From: Segetibacter koreensis DSM 18137
GTDB taxonomy: Bacteria > Bacteroidota > Bacteroidia > Chitinophagales > Chitinophagaceae
DNA length: 64,000 nt
Direction: 5' to 3'
Assembly: GCF_000374045.1 (NCBI RefSeq)
Contig: NZ_KB893337.1
Span: 186,172-250,171 of the forward strand
The translations under genes and the position numbers were made by a program. Below the pieces are notes generated by a model. It did not search any database. It was not told where the DNA came from and saw nothing but the letters and a program-made list of their open reading frames with translations. Positions 27,705 through 37,647 of this stretch are shown piece by piece (positions within the stretch are counted from its first letter, which is position 1; each line of letters begins with the position of its first letter).

Positions 27705-27881
27705 TGTTTTTTAAAGATATTTAGTGATGATGATTTTCGCTATTATTTACGGTATGATTTATTACAGCTAATAAAGAATTAAAATGAAGATGCATTATTA
27801 ACAGGCATAGATGCCAGAAGTTGTATAAAATTTTTTTGACGAATAAATTGAAAAAAAATTATTTAGAAAGGATTCTTACCA

Positions 27882-28865
27882 TTAGTAGGCTAATACTTTC
27901 ATTATCTTTATCCACTCTTCGTTTATGTGCCCTTTCTGTTTGCCTATACTATCTAATGGAACATAATTTAGCCTGTTATTAAGAATGCCAATAAAAACAT
28001 TGTGTCTCCCGTGTATTAAAGATTCAACCGCATGATATCCCATACGACTTGCGATAAGCCTGTCAAGAGCTGACGGTGAGCCGCCCCGTTGTATATGCCC
28101 TAAGATGCATACCCTCGTATCAATATTAGGCAGCCTTTCTTTTACATATTTGGCTACTTCATTCGCCCCGCCGAACTCATCACCTTCTGCCACTACAATA
28201 ATATTTACCAGTTTTTTTCTTCTTTCTCTTTCCACAAGAAAAGCTATTACGCTTTCCATGTCCGTTTTTCGCTCGGGAATTAAAATATTTCCTGCACCAG
28301 TTGCTATACCGCTATAAATCGCAATATAGCCTGCATCCCGACCCATTACCTCTACAATAAACAGGCGATCATGCGCATCAGCAGTGTCTCTTATTTTATC
28401 AATCGCTTCGACAGCAGTGTTAACAGCAGTGTCAAAGCCAATGGTATAGTCAGTACCTGCAATATCTTTATCAATAGTGCCGGCAAGACCTATACACCCA
28501 ATGCCAAATTCCTGGCCTAAAAGGGTAGCTCCCCTAAAAGAACCATCTCCTCCAATCACCACTAATCCATCTATCCCTCTTTTTTGTAGCGTTTCACTCG
28601 CTTTCTTCCTGCCTTCGTAAGTGTAAAATTCTTTGCAACGTGCAGTTTTTAAAACGGTGCCACCTCGCTGAATGATATTAGCTACCGAACGTGATTCCAT
28701 TTTAAAGATGTCTTCTTCAATTAATCCCTGGTAACCTCTCATAACTCCATACACCTCTAAACCATAATAAATACCAGTTCGAACTACTGCTCTGACTGCT
28801 GCATTCATTCCCGGCGCATCGCCGCCTGAGGTTAAGACTGCTATACGTTTAATTTTGTTTTCCAC
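27882..28865 (-). CDS. pfkA: ATP-dependent 6-phosphofructokinase
   Basis: 327 residues, normal length. The N-terminal TSGGDAPGMNAAVRAVVR and the GGDGS loop, with glycine at the ATP-versus-pyrophosphate discriminating position, indicate ATP use. The catalytic loop reads GTIDKD where most bacterial enzymes have GTIDND; both aspartates remain, the middle residue is Lys. The fructose-6-phosphate residues VEVMGR, AEG and LGHIQRGGSP are present. It phosphorylates F6P to fructose-1,6-bisphosphate in the cytosol. It is preceded by 470 bp of non-coding DNA, consistent with its own promoter. Confidence 0.94.
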   Translation of the reverse strand: MENKIKRIAVLTSGGDAPGMNAAVRAVVRTGIYYGLEVYGVMRGYQGLIEEDIFKMESRSVANIIQRGGTVLKTARCKEFYTYEGRKKASETLQKRGIDGLVVIGGDGSFRGATLLGQEFGIGCIGLAGTIDKDIAGTDYTIGFDTAVNTAVEAIDKIRDTADAHDRLFIVEVMGRDAGYIAIYSGIATGAGNILIPERKTDMESVIAFLVERERRKKLVNIIVVAEGDEFGGANEVAKYVKERLPNIDTRVCILGHIQRGGSPSALDRLIASRMGYHAVESLIHGRHNVFIGILNNRLNYVPLDSIGKQKGHINEEWIKIMKVLAY

Positions 28866-29335
28866 TGATACTCTTTTTCATAACTTTTATAAAACAGATA
28901 AACATTATTTACAATAAATTCAATAATAATTTTATCTAAAGGCGAGGAAAGATAAACAGGATTTTCAGGTATTCAAAAAATAAAAAGTTTACCGTGAAAT
29001 TAGAAAGCAAAATCAATCGTACAATTCGAATACGATCAGTTAATTGCAATAAAGAAAAAATTACTTATGAATATTAGTAACGTTTTAAAGATTTGACTAG
29101 AAATATTGTAAAACGCAGGTGATCGTATTGCTTACAAACAAATTACATCGCAAGATGTTTGACGATGACCAAATGCAGGCAAAAAAGATTTACCCTAAAT
29201 GCCTGCAATTAGCTCAAACCGCGATAGCTCGTCTCAAAGTTTATCTAAGAAATGAAACTATAGAAAAAAATGATTCTGAGATTGCAAAAAAGGTTAATGA
29301 AATAAATCTCTTATTTAGAATTTTCTAAAAATTTG
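28866..29335. other. Intergenic region with a possible small ORF
   Basis: 470 bp between divergent pfkA and the convergent end of the desaturase gene. A frame at 29155-29328 (+, ATG; GTG possible at 29119) encodes a hydrophilic helical peptide (MFDDDQMQAKKIYPKC...). No family, no Shine-Dalgarno; it could be a real small gene but support is weak. Confidence 0.3.
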
Positions 29336-30394
29336 CTAGCTCCCGGCTTGGTGAAATGCTTCCGGGGCGGCGGGCGTATTTATAGCTTTCATCTTATGTT
29401 CCTGAAAATGCTGTTTTAAAAATTCACCCCTCACTTTCTTTGAAGTCTTATGGTCTCCTGTATGACTCCATCCCGGAGGCATAATAATATACAATAGTTT
29501 GTTTTTTATCCCCGGCGCCCTTCTTACATCTTTCACCAACGCACCAATTTCTCCAAAGTAAGCATCCAGAAAACTGTTACGTTTCATTTCTCTTGTAATC
29601 CCATATTCAACCGGAACATCCTTTTCCTCAGGCTGATAAGTGCCAAATACCTTATCCCATATATTTAAAAGGTTGCAAAAGTTGGTATCCATGTACAATG
29701 GATTTTTTGCATGGTGAACCCTATGGTGGGAAGGGGTAAGGATAAATTTGTGCAAAAAACCAATACGGCCATCTTTTACCATGCCTTCACCTATGTGAAT
29801 GAATCCACCCCAAACTCCATCAATAAACATTATTACGAACAACATCTCGGGGGGAACACCCAGCAATATGCACACAGTGGTTCTGATGAGGTCGGCATAA
29901 GGTCCTTCTAGAAAAAAATGAGCGTAAGAAATAGAAAGGTTCATAGTTTCTGGCGCGTGATGTGTAGAGTGTAGACACCAGAATAAGCGCACTTTGTGGC
30001 CGAGATAGTGGTAAATGAAGTGTCCAAACTCCCATACTACGTAGCCGTAAATAAACCAGTACCAGGTAAAAGAGATTTTAATTATTGCAAATCTTTGAAA
30101 AAGACCTATACAAAAAACGACAGCTGCGATTGAAATAAACCGGCCAATTACAGCATTTAATACAAAAGAGAAAAAAGGTATCTTGTAATGAAGAACTTTA
30201 AATTTTCTGTACAATAGGGCCCCTATGATCTCAAGAACAAGAACTATGGGGAAGAGTGGACGGATAATAGAAATGAATCCATCGTAAGTAAGAAAAGAAT
30301 TATAATTTCCTGATCTAAGAATCTTCAGTAATTGTTCTATTCCAAAGAATCCTATTAACCAATCGTAGATTGCTTTAAAAAATTCCATATGCAC
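29336..30394 (-). CDS. Sterol desaturase/fatty-acid hydroxylase family membrane enzyme
   Basis: 352 residues with four to five TM segments. The di-iron histidine boxes are present in order: HFIYHYLGH, HSTHH and HRVHH. These define the integral-membrane hydroxylase/desaturase superfamily, which oxidises lipids with O2. The lipid substrate is unknown. It is the last gene of a same-strand run starting with susC; the gap to the beta-propeller gene is 30 bp, so it is probably co-transcribed. An alternative start two codons downstream (MEFF) is equally possible. Confidence 0.85.
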   Translation of the reverse strand: MHMEFFKAIYDWLIGFFGIEQLLKILRSGNYNSFLTYDGFISIIRPLFPIVLVLEIIGALLYRKFKVLHYKIPFFSFVLNAVIGRFISIAAVVFCIGLFQRFAIIKISFTWYWFIYGYVVWEFGHFIYHYLGHKVRLFWCLHSTHHAPETMNLSISYAHFFLEGPYADLIRTTVCILLGVPPEMLFVIMFIDGVWGGFIHIGEGMVKDGRIGFLHKFILTPSHHRVHHAKNPLYMDTNFCNLLNIWDKVFGTYQPEEKDVPVEYGITREMKRNSFLDAYFGEIGALVKDVRRAPGIKNKLLYIIMPPGWSHTGDHKTSKKVRGEFLKQHFQEHKMKAINTPAAPEAFHQAGS

Positions 30395-30424
30395 AATTTC
30401 AATCGTTTTTAAACAATAAGAGCC

Positions 30425-31453
30425 TTACGCTCTTGTTAACTTGTACGGGTACACTTTGCCTGACGCCCATTGAGCAACATAAATATTTTCGTCCCGGTCA
30501 ATACAAACATCATGAGGATGAACAAATATTTTGTCGGTCTGACTCATAGGTTGGAGAACACCGTTATCATATTTCGGCTCGCTGCCACCGATATTGCTTA
30601 TGACTTTATTATTTTTATCAAGAATGGTTACAAAACCTGTTCCGGCTGCATCCATATTGGGTGATCTGAGTACGGCTGCATAGAGGTGATCTCCTTTAAT
30701 TACCGGCCGACAAACACAAGCTCCCGGAAGTTTTATTATCTCGATAAGTTCACCCTGCTTACTGAATTTTTTAAAACAGTTCCTGGTACGGTCGGTAATT
30801 AGCAGCTCATTTTTATTATTGCGTGTATCGAAGCAAATTCCATGTGCATTGTCAAGATGAGCATCACCTTCTCCCCTGCCTCCGAAATAATTTTTTAGTT
30901 TTCCCTTATTGTCATATTGAAGAATATATTGAGCACCATAACCATCCGCAATAAATATATCGCCATTAGTATCATCAATAATTGTTTCAGTAGGTACAAA
31001 TTCCTCTGGCTTCGAATATATTCCGGCATCTAAAGGTGCATCAATGGTAAGCAATACCTTTCCATCTAAAGTAGTTTTATATACCTGGTGTTTTACAGTA
31101 TCTGTAATATACAAAAATTCGGTACCATTTTCATTGTGAAGTGTCAATCCATGTCCTCCGGGAAAAATGTGTCCCCAGTTATCTAACAATTTGCCACCTG
31201 TATTGTAAATAAGAATATTATTTTTTGTCTCATTTGTTAGGAGAATAATTCTTCCTTTTTTATCCTGAACCATTTCGTGGCAATCGTTAACAGGAAATTG
31301 AGAAGCGTTTGTTTTAGACCAGGCTGTATCAAGTGTATAGGTCATATTGTTATAACCATACAGTTTATCCGCCTTTCTCGCAAACAAATCGTGCATAATC
31401 AGTATTCCTCCTGTCGCCATTGCCGCCTTTTGTATGAAACTTCTTCTTTCCAT
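30425..31453 (-). CDS. Tat-exported six-bladed beta-propeller (NHL-like) protein
   Basis: 342 residues. The N-terminus ERRSFIQKAAMATGGILIM is a twin-arginine signal. The body has NHL-type repeats, each ending with a DNGNIYVA-like strand (NGDIFIADGYGAQ, KNELLITDRTRN, DENIYVAQWASG) and conserved HGICFD/HDVCID/HGLTLH motifs, giving about six blades. Such proteins bind or cleave small ligands; some resemble peptidyl-amidoglycolate lyases. No catalytic claim is made. It lies 159 bp after susD and just before the desaturase gene, in the same direction, so it may process a product of the SusCD system. Confidence 0.75.
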   Translation of the reverse strand: MERRSFIQKAAMATGGILIMHDLFARKADKLYGYNNMTYTLDTAWSKTNASQFPVNDCHEMVQDKKGRIILLTNETKNNILIYNTGGKLLDNWGHIFPGGHGLTLHNENGTEFLYITDTVKHQVYKTTLDGKVLLTIDAPLDAGIYSKPEEFVPTETIIDDTNGDIFIADGYGAQYILQYDNKGKLKNYFGGRGEGDAHLDNAHGICFDTRNNKNELLITDRTRNCFKKFSKQGELIEIIKLPGACVCRPVIKGDHLYAAVLRSPNMDAAGTGFVTILDKNNKVISNIGGSEPKYDNGVLQPMSQTDKIFVHPHDVCIDRDENIYVAQWASGKVYPYKLTRA

Positions 31454-31612
31454 AATTAATTTATTTTAAACTTGTTAGCCGGTAAAGAGTATGTCTTGAA
31501 ACTCTAAACCGGCCAATAAGTTATAGCATTTTATCAATATTACAAACTAACTTAGTTAAAATCCCTTAATACTGCTGAAGTTAGTATTGTTGTTTATTTC
31601 ACTTATGTCGAA

Positions 31613-33121
31613 TTAAAAGCCAGGATTATTTGGCAATAGGTTAGGATTTACATCTGATTCTTGTTTTGGTACAGGAAACAATAATTGCTTTTCAGTAAAC
31701 GTGGCACCAAAAACCGTTGTATGTCCTACAAAATTATCCCAATTACCGGTCACATCATTATGCACTTTTCTTGTGCGCAGCATATCAAACCACATTTTAT
31801 TTTCAAAACATAGTTCGTAATAGCGCTGTAACCATACTTCATGTTCGAAATCTGTCTGTGACAAGCTGCCGATGGGAGCAAGCTGGGCACGACCGCGGAT
31901 TGCATTTACATAAGCAATTGCGTTAGCATTAGGATGGCCTTCTGCTCTATTGGATGCTTCTGCATACATCAGGTAGACATCTGCCAAACGGTATAAGGTA
32001 TAATTAAGATCAGACTTTGCTGTGCTAACCACCGCAGTAGAATCAAACCATTTGTAGATGTAATGATTTTTGAAAACTACGGTATCTGCAGACTTAATAC
32101 TCTTATATTTAGTGAAAAAGAACTGGCGCTCCTGTACCCTTTTATCACCTGCAGGAAAAGAAGCAATGAACTGGTTAGTAGGGTAAACAGACCCGTATTC
32201 ATCAGAATACTTAGAAATACCTGAATAATTGGGAATAGTAAGCGCGGTAAGCGGATTGGTGGATGGAACTGACGCCGCATATTGCACCTGGAGTATAAAC
32301 TCACCCTTATTTTTATTGGCAGGATTATTCATATCAGTATAATTTGGAAACAGTGAATAACCTCCATTGTCAATAACAGCTTTGGAGCGTTTTGCAGATT
32401 CTGAATAATTTTCCGGACCGCCATTTATGGCTGCACCTGCATAAGTCAGGTACACATCTGCCAATATAGATTCCACAGCTCCCATTGATACCAGGCCGGT
32501 TTGTGAAGACCATGGAAGAGTAGATTTTTCCGCGATAAGCAAATCAGGAATAATAATACTGTCATATATATTCTTTGCTGCTGACCGGGGTAAATTCAAG
32601 TTCAAATCAGTAGGTACTGTCGTTACGTTAGGTACTGCGCCGTACATTCTTACTAAGTAGAAATAATACAAGGCACGTAAGGTATGAGCTTCTGCAAGCA
32701 TATTGCTTTTATCTGCATCACTCAAACCACCTGCAGTTATTTTTGGAATTTGTTGCAATGCAAGGTTACATGCCCCTACTCCTAAATACAAATGTTGCCA
32801 CCACGTATCTACATAAAAGGAAGTAGGATTATAACTAAGGTTTTGATAGTTAATAAAACCTGTTTGTCCTAAATCACTATTGGCTTTGCCGGTCATAAAT
32901 TCCAACAGGTTCCATGTGTTACCTCCATATGAAGAAGGCTGGCCAGACAAAAGGCCTTGCAAATCGGTATAACAACCATTTGCCAATGCTCTTGCAACTT
33001 TGGGGCTGGACAGGTTGGAGTTTGTAGTTAAAAAGCTGGTCGGTTTTTCTTCTAAAAACTTTTTACATGAACATACCATCAAGATACAGACAGCTATAGT
33101 TAGATTTTTTATTGTTCTCAT
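31613..33121 (-). CDS. susD: SusD/RagB-family glycan-binding lipoprotein
   Basis: 502 residues. The lipobox at VCSC is followed by KKFLEEKPT. SusD hallmarks are AEAHTLRALYYFYLVRMYGAVPNV (TPR-like helices) and, near the C-terminus, VWLQRYYELCFENKMWFDMLRTRK, ending in FPVPKQESDVNPNLLPNNPGF. It sits on the cell surface over its SusC partner and captures glycan. The partner gene lies 80 bp upstream. The ligand is inferred to be a mannoside from the surrounding genes, not from this sequence. Confidence 0.95.
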   Translation of the reverse strand: MRTIKNLTIAVCILMVCSCKKFLEEKPTSFLTTNSNLSSPKVARALANGCYTDLQGLLSGQPSSYGGNTWNLLEFMTGKANSDLGQTGFINYQNLSYNPTSFYVDTWWQHLYLGVGACNLALQQIPKITAGGLSDADKSNMLAEAHTLRALYYFYLVRMYGAVPNVTTVPTDLNLNLPRSAAKNIYDSIIIPDLLIAEKSTLPWSSQTGLVSMGAVESILADVYLTYAGAAINGGPENYSESAKRSKAVIDNGGYSLFPNYTDMNNPANKNKGEFILQVQYAASVPSTNPLTALTIPNYSGISKYSDEYGSVYPTNQFIASFPAGDKRVQERQFFFTKYKSIKSADTVVFKNHYIYKWFDSTAVVSTAKSDLNYTLYRLADVYLMYAEASNRAEGHPNANAIAYVNAIRGRAQLAPIGSLSQTDFEHEVWLQRYYELCFENKMWFDMLRTRKVHNDVTGNWDNFVGHTTVFGATFTEKQLLFPVPKQESDVNPNLLPNNPGF

Positions 33122-33201
33122 TTTCGAATTATTTGTTTTTTTTAATTAAGGCAGTATCTATCCATCAATTCATTCAAACGCTGCTTACATTTTTTTTCAG
33201 A

Positions 33202-36200
33202 TTAAAAACCAAGTGTTACACCTAAATTCCAAACACGTGGACGAGGATATGAGAAAAAGTCCAGGTTTTGAGAAAATGCACTGTTTGATCCATAACCTGA
33301 ATTAAATGTATCCACTTCAGGATCGTAACCTGTATATTTTGTAATGAGAAACAGATTTTGCACGCTGGCATAGAAGCGTAAGCGATCTATATTAAGTTTT
33401 CTTGTTGCAGCATTGGGCAAACTATAACCTAAGATAAAATTCTGACCGCGGACGAAAGAGCCGTCTTCTACCCACCATGTATCAAAATGAGAGTCTTGAG
33501 CAAATTTATAATTACGAACTTGTGAAATCATAGTATTTTGATGTTCAGGAGTCCATTGATTTAATACTGTTGCTAAACTGTTAGCAATAGTTTGCCTGTC
33601 TTCACTTGAATGTTTAAATGTAGCTGCTGTATTTACACCTTGTACAAACCTTATATCAAAAGAAAAATCCCAGCCTTTATAATTAATTGTACTGCTAAAT
33701 GTACCGGTCCACTTAGGATAAGCATGACCTATAATGCTGTAATAAGGGCTTCCGTCTGCGTTGTAAATGTATTTCCTGTCACCTGGCTTCAGGTTATGTT
33801 CTGCAGCTAAAGCAGCTTCTTTATCACTATAAGTTCCAATGCGTGTCATTCCCCAGAAAGAACCAATAGACTCACCTACACGTAAAATGTTGGTTTGACC
33901 CAAAAAGTTAGGGCCAGGAAATATATCAGCATTACCCTGGTTAAGCTTGAGTATTTTGTTCTTGTTGGTAGAAAAAAGGAAGTTGGTAGACCATGTAAGG
34001 TCTTTTGTCTTTACGTTAACTGTATTCAGGCTCACTTCAAAACCGGTATTTCTTACAGAACCAACATTTTCGTAAACACTTGCAGTACGTTCTCCTGCTG
34101 ACCAGGGAATAGGCGCTTGCAATAATAGATCTTTTGTTGTACGGTTGTAGTAATCAACATCCAGGTTAATACGATTCCTAAACAATCCTAACTCTACACC
34201 TACATCGCCCTGCAATGATTTTTCCCATTTAAGATTTGGGTTGCCAATATAACCAGGCAACAGAGTCGACTGATTAGCGCCATTCAATACTGTAGTACTT
34301 GCCTGATACTGAGGAATGGATTGATACTGACCGATTTCTTGGTTACCAGAGGCTCCATAACTGGCTCTCAATTTAAGATTGTTGATAACGTTATTACCCT
34401 TTAAAAAGTCTTCCTCAGATACACGCCATGCGGCGCCAATTGAAGGGAAGAAAGCGTACTTATTATTTTTACCAAACTTGGAAGACCCGTCATAACGGCC
34501 AGTAGCAGTGAATAGATATTTCTCGTCGATATTGTACGTTATACGGGCATAATAAGAATTCATTGCCCATTTGTAACCATTTGACTCAGCATTTGCACGC
34601 ACTGAACCTGCAGCGAGGTACTGCCATTGGAAAAAATTATCAATAAAATTTTGTGTTTCTGCGCCTACATATTGTTGATTATACTGCTGCCATGAAGCAC
34701 CTAACAGTGCGGTCATTTTCTGGTTAGCATTTATTTGCTTGTTGTAGGTAAGATAGTTTTCAGATTGCCAGTAAGTATTGGTATAATTTCTTACAAAAGC
34801 ATCTCCTCCCTGGTCCTGGGATAAGTGCGGAAGATCTGAAGACGAAAAGAAATTGTTCTTTTGAGAGCTTAGATTATAGCCTAAATCTGTTTTAAAATCA
34901 AGGTCTTTGGTAATGTGAAATAGCATGTAGGCATCACCTGTACTCTGAAAGTTATTGTTTAAGTTGTACCTGTTTTCTGATATATGCACAGGATTTGGAC
35001 CGCCCTCAAGACCAGCAATATCAAAGTTGCCAGCCCAGGTTCCATCAGGATATTTTATTGGCACAATTGGAACTTCTTCTGTAACCATCCTCGGTACATT
35101 TAAAGCTCCGTTGGCATCAGAAATCAATCGCTGGGTGCTCTTAATTACAGAAACACTTCCACCTACTTTCAGCCATTTTTTTACATCATTGTCTAAAGTA
35201 AGCTTTCCTGAATACCTCTTAAACCACGAGTTTATCATCAAACCATTTTGGTCAAGATAACCAAGAGATAAACTGTACACAGATTTTTCTCCTCCACCTT
35301 GAAAGTTAAGTTGGTGTGTTTGAGAGAATGAAGGTTTATATACTTCACTTTCCCAATTAGTATTATAAAGAGGTTTATCATTTTGATCAAACAGTAAAGG
35401 TAAGCTTGCATGATTAAGTGCAACCGGTGGCGTCCAGGTTCCGCCCTGCGGATCAAACTTGGTTCCATTTGCATAAGACTCATTATATATTTTTACAAAC
35501 TCATCAGCGTTAAGCGTCTTGAGGTGACGATACAAATCGGTCATGTTTACATTTGCATCATAGGTAACGCGGGTATCTCCACGCTTGCCGCGCTTAGTAC
35601 TAATGATAATAACCCCGTTAGCACCACGAGAACCAAAAATGGCAGTTGAAGAAGCGTCTTTCAATACTTCAAGTGAGGCAATATCGTTAGGATTAATTGA
35701 ATTAGGATCTACACCAATTACCCCGTCGACAACATAAAGCGGGTCAATATTTGAATTGATAGAACCAATGCCGCGAATGCGCACTTTCGCACCCTGACCC
35801 GGCGCATTGCTGTTAATACTTACATCAACACCCGCAACTTTACCTTCTAATGCCTGTGAAACGTTCGGTGCAGGTTTGTCCATTAGTTGCTCTCCTTTCA
35901 CTGTAGCAACCGCACCTGTGAGATCTGACTTTTTTACCGTTCCATAACCAATTACCACCACTTCACCTAATGCAGAATTTGCATTTTGGAGTTGTACATT
36001 TACGGTCGTCTGGCTACCGACAGCCTCCTCATGGGGCTGCATTCCTATATAACTAAATACCAGTTTTGGATTAGCGGATGTAACGTTAATTGTGTAATTA
36101 CCGTTTGCATCGGTAAAAGTACCTGCTTTGGAACCTTTTACCTGTACTGAAGCATTGTTCAATGGCGACCCTGAGCTATCAGTAATTCTACCGGAAATCG

Positions 36201-36282
36201 TTCTCGTCTGGGCTCCGGCGAGCTGAAACAGCAAGAATAACAGAGCACTTAAAAAAGATGCTCGAAGTGTAGTTTTAGTCAT
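33202..36282 (-). CDS. susC: SusC/RagA-family TonB-linked outer-membrane receptor
   Basis: About 1026 residues. Signal peptide (LRASFLSALLFLLFQLAGAQ), carboxypeptidase-regulatory-like domain (ISGRITDSSGSPLNNASV), SusC plug motifs (EVVVIGYGTVKKSDLTGAV; GSINSNIDPLYVVDGV), then a 22-strand barrel ending in RVWNLGVTLGF. I prefer the MTKTTLRA start; the frame opens three codons earlier. It imports oligosaccharides delivered by SusD using TonB energy. A 28-bp candidate operator lies at 36515-36542, about 230 bp upstream, and the GntR regulator gene is the next gene upstream. Confidence 0.95.
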   Translation of the reverse strand: MTKTTLRASFLSALLFLLFQLAGAQTRTISGRITDSSGSPLNNASVQVKGSKAGTFTDANGNYTINVTSANPKLVFSYIGMQPHEEAVGSQTTVNVQLQNANSALGEVVVIGYGTVKKSDLTGAVATVKGEQLMDKPAPNVSQALEGKVAGVDVSINSNAPGQGAKVRIRGIGSINSNIDPLYVVDGVIGVDPNSINPNDIASLEVLKDASSTAIFGSRGANGVIIISTKRGKRGDTRVTYDANVNMTDLYRHLKTLNADEFVKIYNESYANGTKFDPQGGTWTPPVALNHASLPLLFDQNDKPLYNTNWESEVYKPSFSQTHQLNFQGGGEKSVYSLSLGYLDQNGLMINSWFKRYSGKLTLDNDVKKWLKVGGSVSVIKSTQRLISDANGALNVPRMVTEEVPIVPIKYPDGTWAGNFDIAGLEGGPNPVHISENRYNLNNNFQSTGDAYMLFHITKDLDFKTDLGYNLSSQKNNFFSSSDLPHLSQDQGGDAFVRNYTNTYWQSENYLTYNKQINANQKMTALLGASWQQYNQQYVGAETQNFIDNFFQWQYLAAGSVRANAESNGYKWAMNSYYARITYNIDEKYLFTATGRYDGSSKFGKNNKYAFFPSIGAAWRVSEEDFLKGNNVINNLKLRASYGASGNQEIGQYQSIPQYQASTTVLNGANQSTLLPGYIGNPNLKWEKSLQGDVGVELGLFRNRINLDVDYYNRTTKDLLLQAPIPWSAGERTASVYENVGSVRNTGFEVSLNTVNVKTKDLTWSTNFLFSTNKNKILKLNQGNADIFPGPNFLGQTNILRVGESIGSFWGMTRIGTYSDKEAALAAEHNLKPGDRKYIYNADGSPYYSIIGHAYPKWTGTFSSTINYKGWDFSFDIRFVQGVNTAATFKHSSEDRQTIANSLATVLNQWTPEHQNTMISQVRNYKFAQDSHFDTWWVEDGSFVRGQNFILGYSLPNAATRKLNIDRLRFYASVQNLFLITKYTGYDPEVDTFNSGYGSNSAFSQNLDFFSYPRPRVWNLGVTLGF

Positions 36283-36291
36283 ATATGGCAC

Positions 36292-36674
36292 ATTTTAAAA
36301 GATTGAATAATTGAATATAAAAACAGGTAGACTACAAAGGCGTTAACCCTTCTCTTATTAGTCCTTTTATTACTTTCTCAAGGTATAGCAGCAGAAATTT
36401 TTATTAAGTTATTCTGACAAAAAAAAATTCAATACAAAGGTTTTATCCTGATCAGTTGAAATTTTAAAGTACATAGGTCAATGAATATAAATTGAGCAAA
36501 CAGGAAGAATGATCCATTTGCATGTTCAAACATAGTAACATATTTTCTAAAAAAAAATTTTTTTCTAAAAAAATGGTTTTATGATAAATAATTAAGACCG
36601 TAACTAAGCGTTGCAAGGCTACACGACGGCTTGCTATTTTTTTAAAAAAGTGAAGGTAAAGGTAAGAATGAAAA
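36292..36674. other. susC leader/regulatory region
   Basis: 383 bp between the GntR gene stop and susC. It holds the candidate operator at 36515-36542 and long A/T runs (36546-36572). No ORF. The distance from operator to start implies a 5' leader of roughly 200 bases if the promoter overlaps the operator. I found no TAnnTTTG element that I trust. Confidence 0.5.
36515..36542 (-). promoter_or_regulatory. Candidate GntR operator upstream of susC
   Basis: 28-bp element matching the one at 46257-46284 at 27 of 28 positions. It contains the half-sites ATGTT-ca-AACAT-agt-AACAT (+ strand reading), i.e. an inverted repeat plus a direct half-site. It lies 133 bp from the gene for the GntR/UTRA regulator. 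Binding by that protein is inference. Confidence 0.65.
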
Positions 36675-37427
36675 TTATCCTTCTTTTTTTATTTCAATGG
36701 AGTAAGTGAATTTATCAGAGCGGTAATATCCTAAATTATATTCTATCGGTCTGTTGCCGGGATCATATACAACACGTTCCCTAAACAGAATGGGTGACTT
36801 TGATGGTACTTTTAATTTTTTAGCAATACCAGCATCGGTAATGGCATTAATATGTTCGCTGGATCGATCTGCCAGAATGCTATATTTTTCTTCTAACAAT
36901 TGGTAGAGAGGCTTATCCAAATCATCTTCGTAATTTAAATCAATACGGGGGTGAAAATAACTTTCGAAATAAACAATGGGATCATTTTCCAGCCCTTTCA
37001 GCTTTGAAAGCTTTACTATTTCAGTTCCTGCAGCGATGTTTAAAAAGTTTGCTATCCGCGCATTTGCTTTCACTTTTTCAAGTTTTAAATCCAGGTTTAT
37101 GACATTAACACCCCTGCTTTTCATTTCATGAGTAAAACTGTACCAATTGTTTAAACTGGTTTGCAAGGGCGAATGGATAGCCACGGTGGTTCCAATTCCT
37201 TTTTTCCTGATTAAAAGACCTTCATGCTCTAATTTATTCGTTGCCTGCCTTATCGTATTACGTGAAATACCAAGACGATTTGCGAGTTCTACTTCTTTGG
37301 GAAGAAAAGCACCACTTTTATACTTTGGCAATGATATTAGTTGGCGAAGCAATTCCTCTACCTGCACATGTAAGGGTAATTTGCTTTTGTGATCAATCTT
37401 TAGATTTTTAATTTCATTCTCAGGCAT
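36675..37427 (-). CDS. GntR-family regulator with UTRA ligand domain
   Basis: 250 residues. N-terminal winged helix (PLHVQVEELLRQLIS, FLPKEVELANRLGISRNTIRQATNKLEHEGLLIRKKGIGTTV), then a UTRA effector domain (about 85-245; RERVVYDPGNRPIEYNLGYYRSDKFTYSIEI). HutC-subfamily GntR proteins sense sugars or sugar phosphates and usually repress. It sits between the mannosidase operon and susC, all on the minus strand. The pair of identical elements upstream of both transcription units is the natural operator candidate; the effector may be a mannose derivative (inference). Confidence 0.9.
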   Translation of the reverse strand: MPENEIKNLKIDHKSKLPLHVQVEELLRQLISLPKYKSGAFLPKEVELANRLGISRNTIRQATNKLEHEGLLIRKKGIGTTVAIHSPLQTSLNNWYSFTHEMKSRGVNVINLDLKLEKVKANARIANFLNIAAGTEIVKLSKLKGLENDPIVYFESYFHPRIDLNYEDDLDKPLYQLLEEKYSILADRSSEHINAITDAGIAKKLKVPSKSPILFRERVVYDPGNRPIEYNLGYYRSDKFTYSIEIKKEG

Positions 37428-37647
37428 AAAAGTATAAGTGAAAAATAATTATTGGAAAATGAGTTCTTGTATATACTTAAAATTAATTCTTATTCAAACT
37501 CTTATTATATACGTTTTTTTATTAAAAAAAGTATTAATGACTTCCCGGTTAGAATGAATACCAAATTAAAAAGTTGCAATGCTTTTAGTATTTCTCCCTA
37601 TTTTTTTAAAAGACTCGAAACTTCTTTTTCTGTTATTCTTCATCTTA

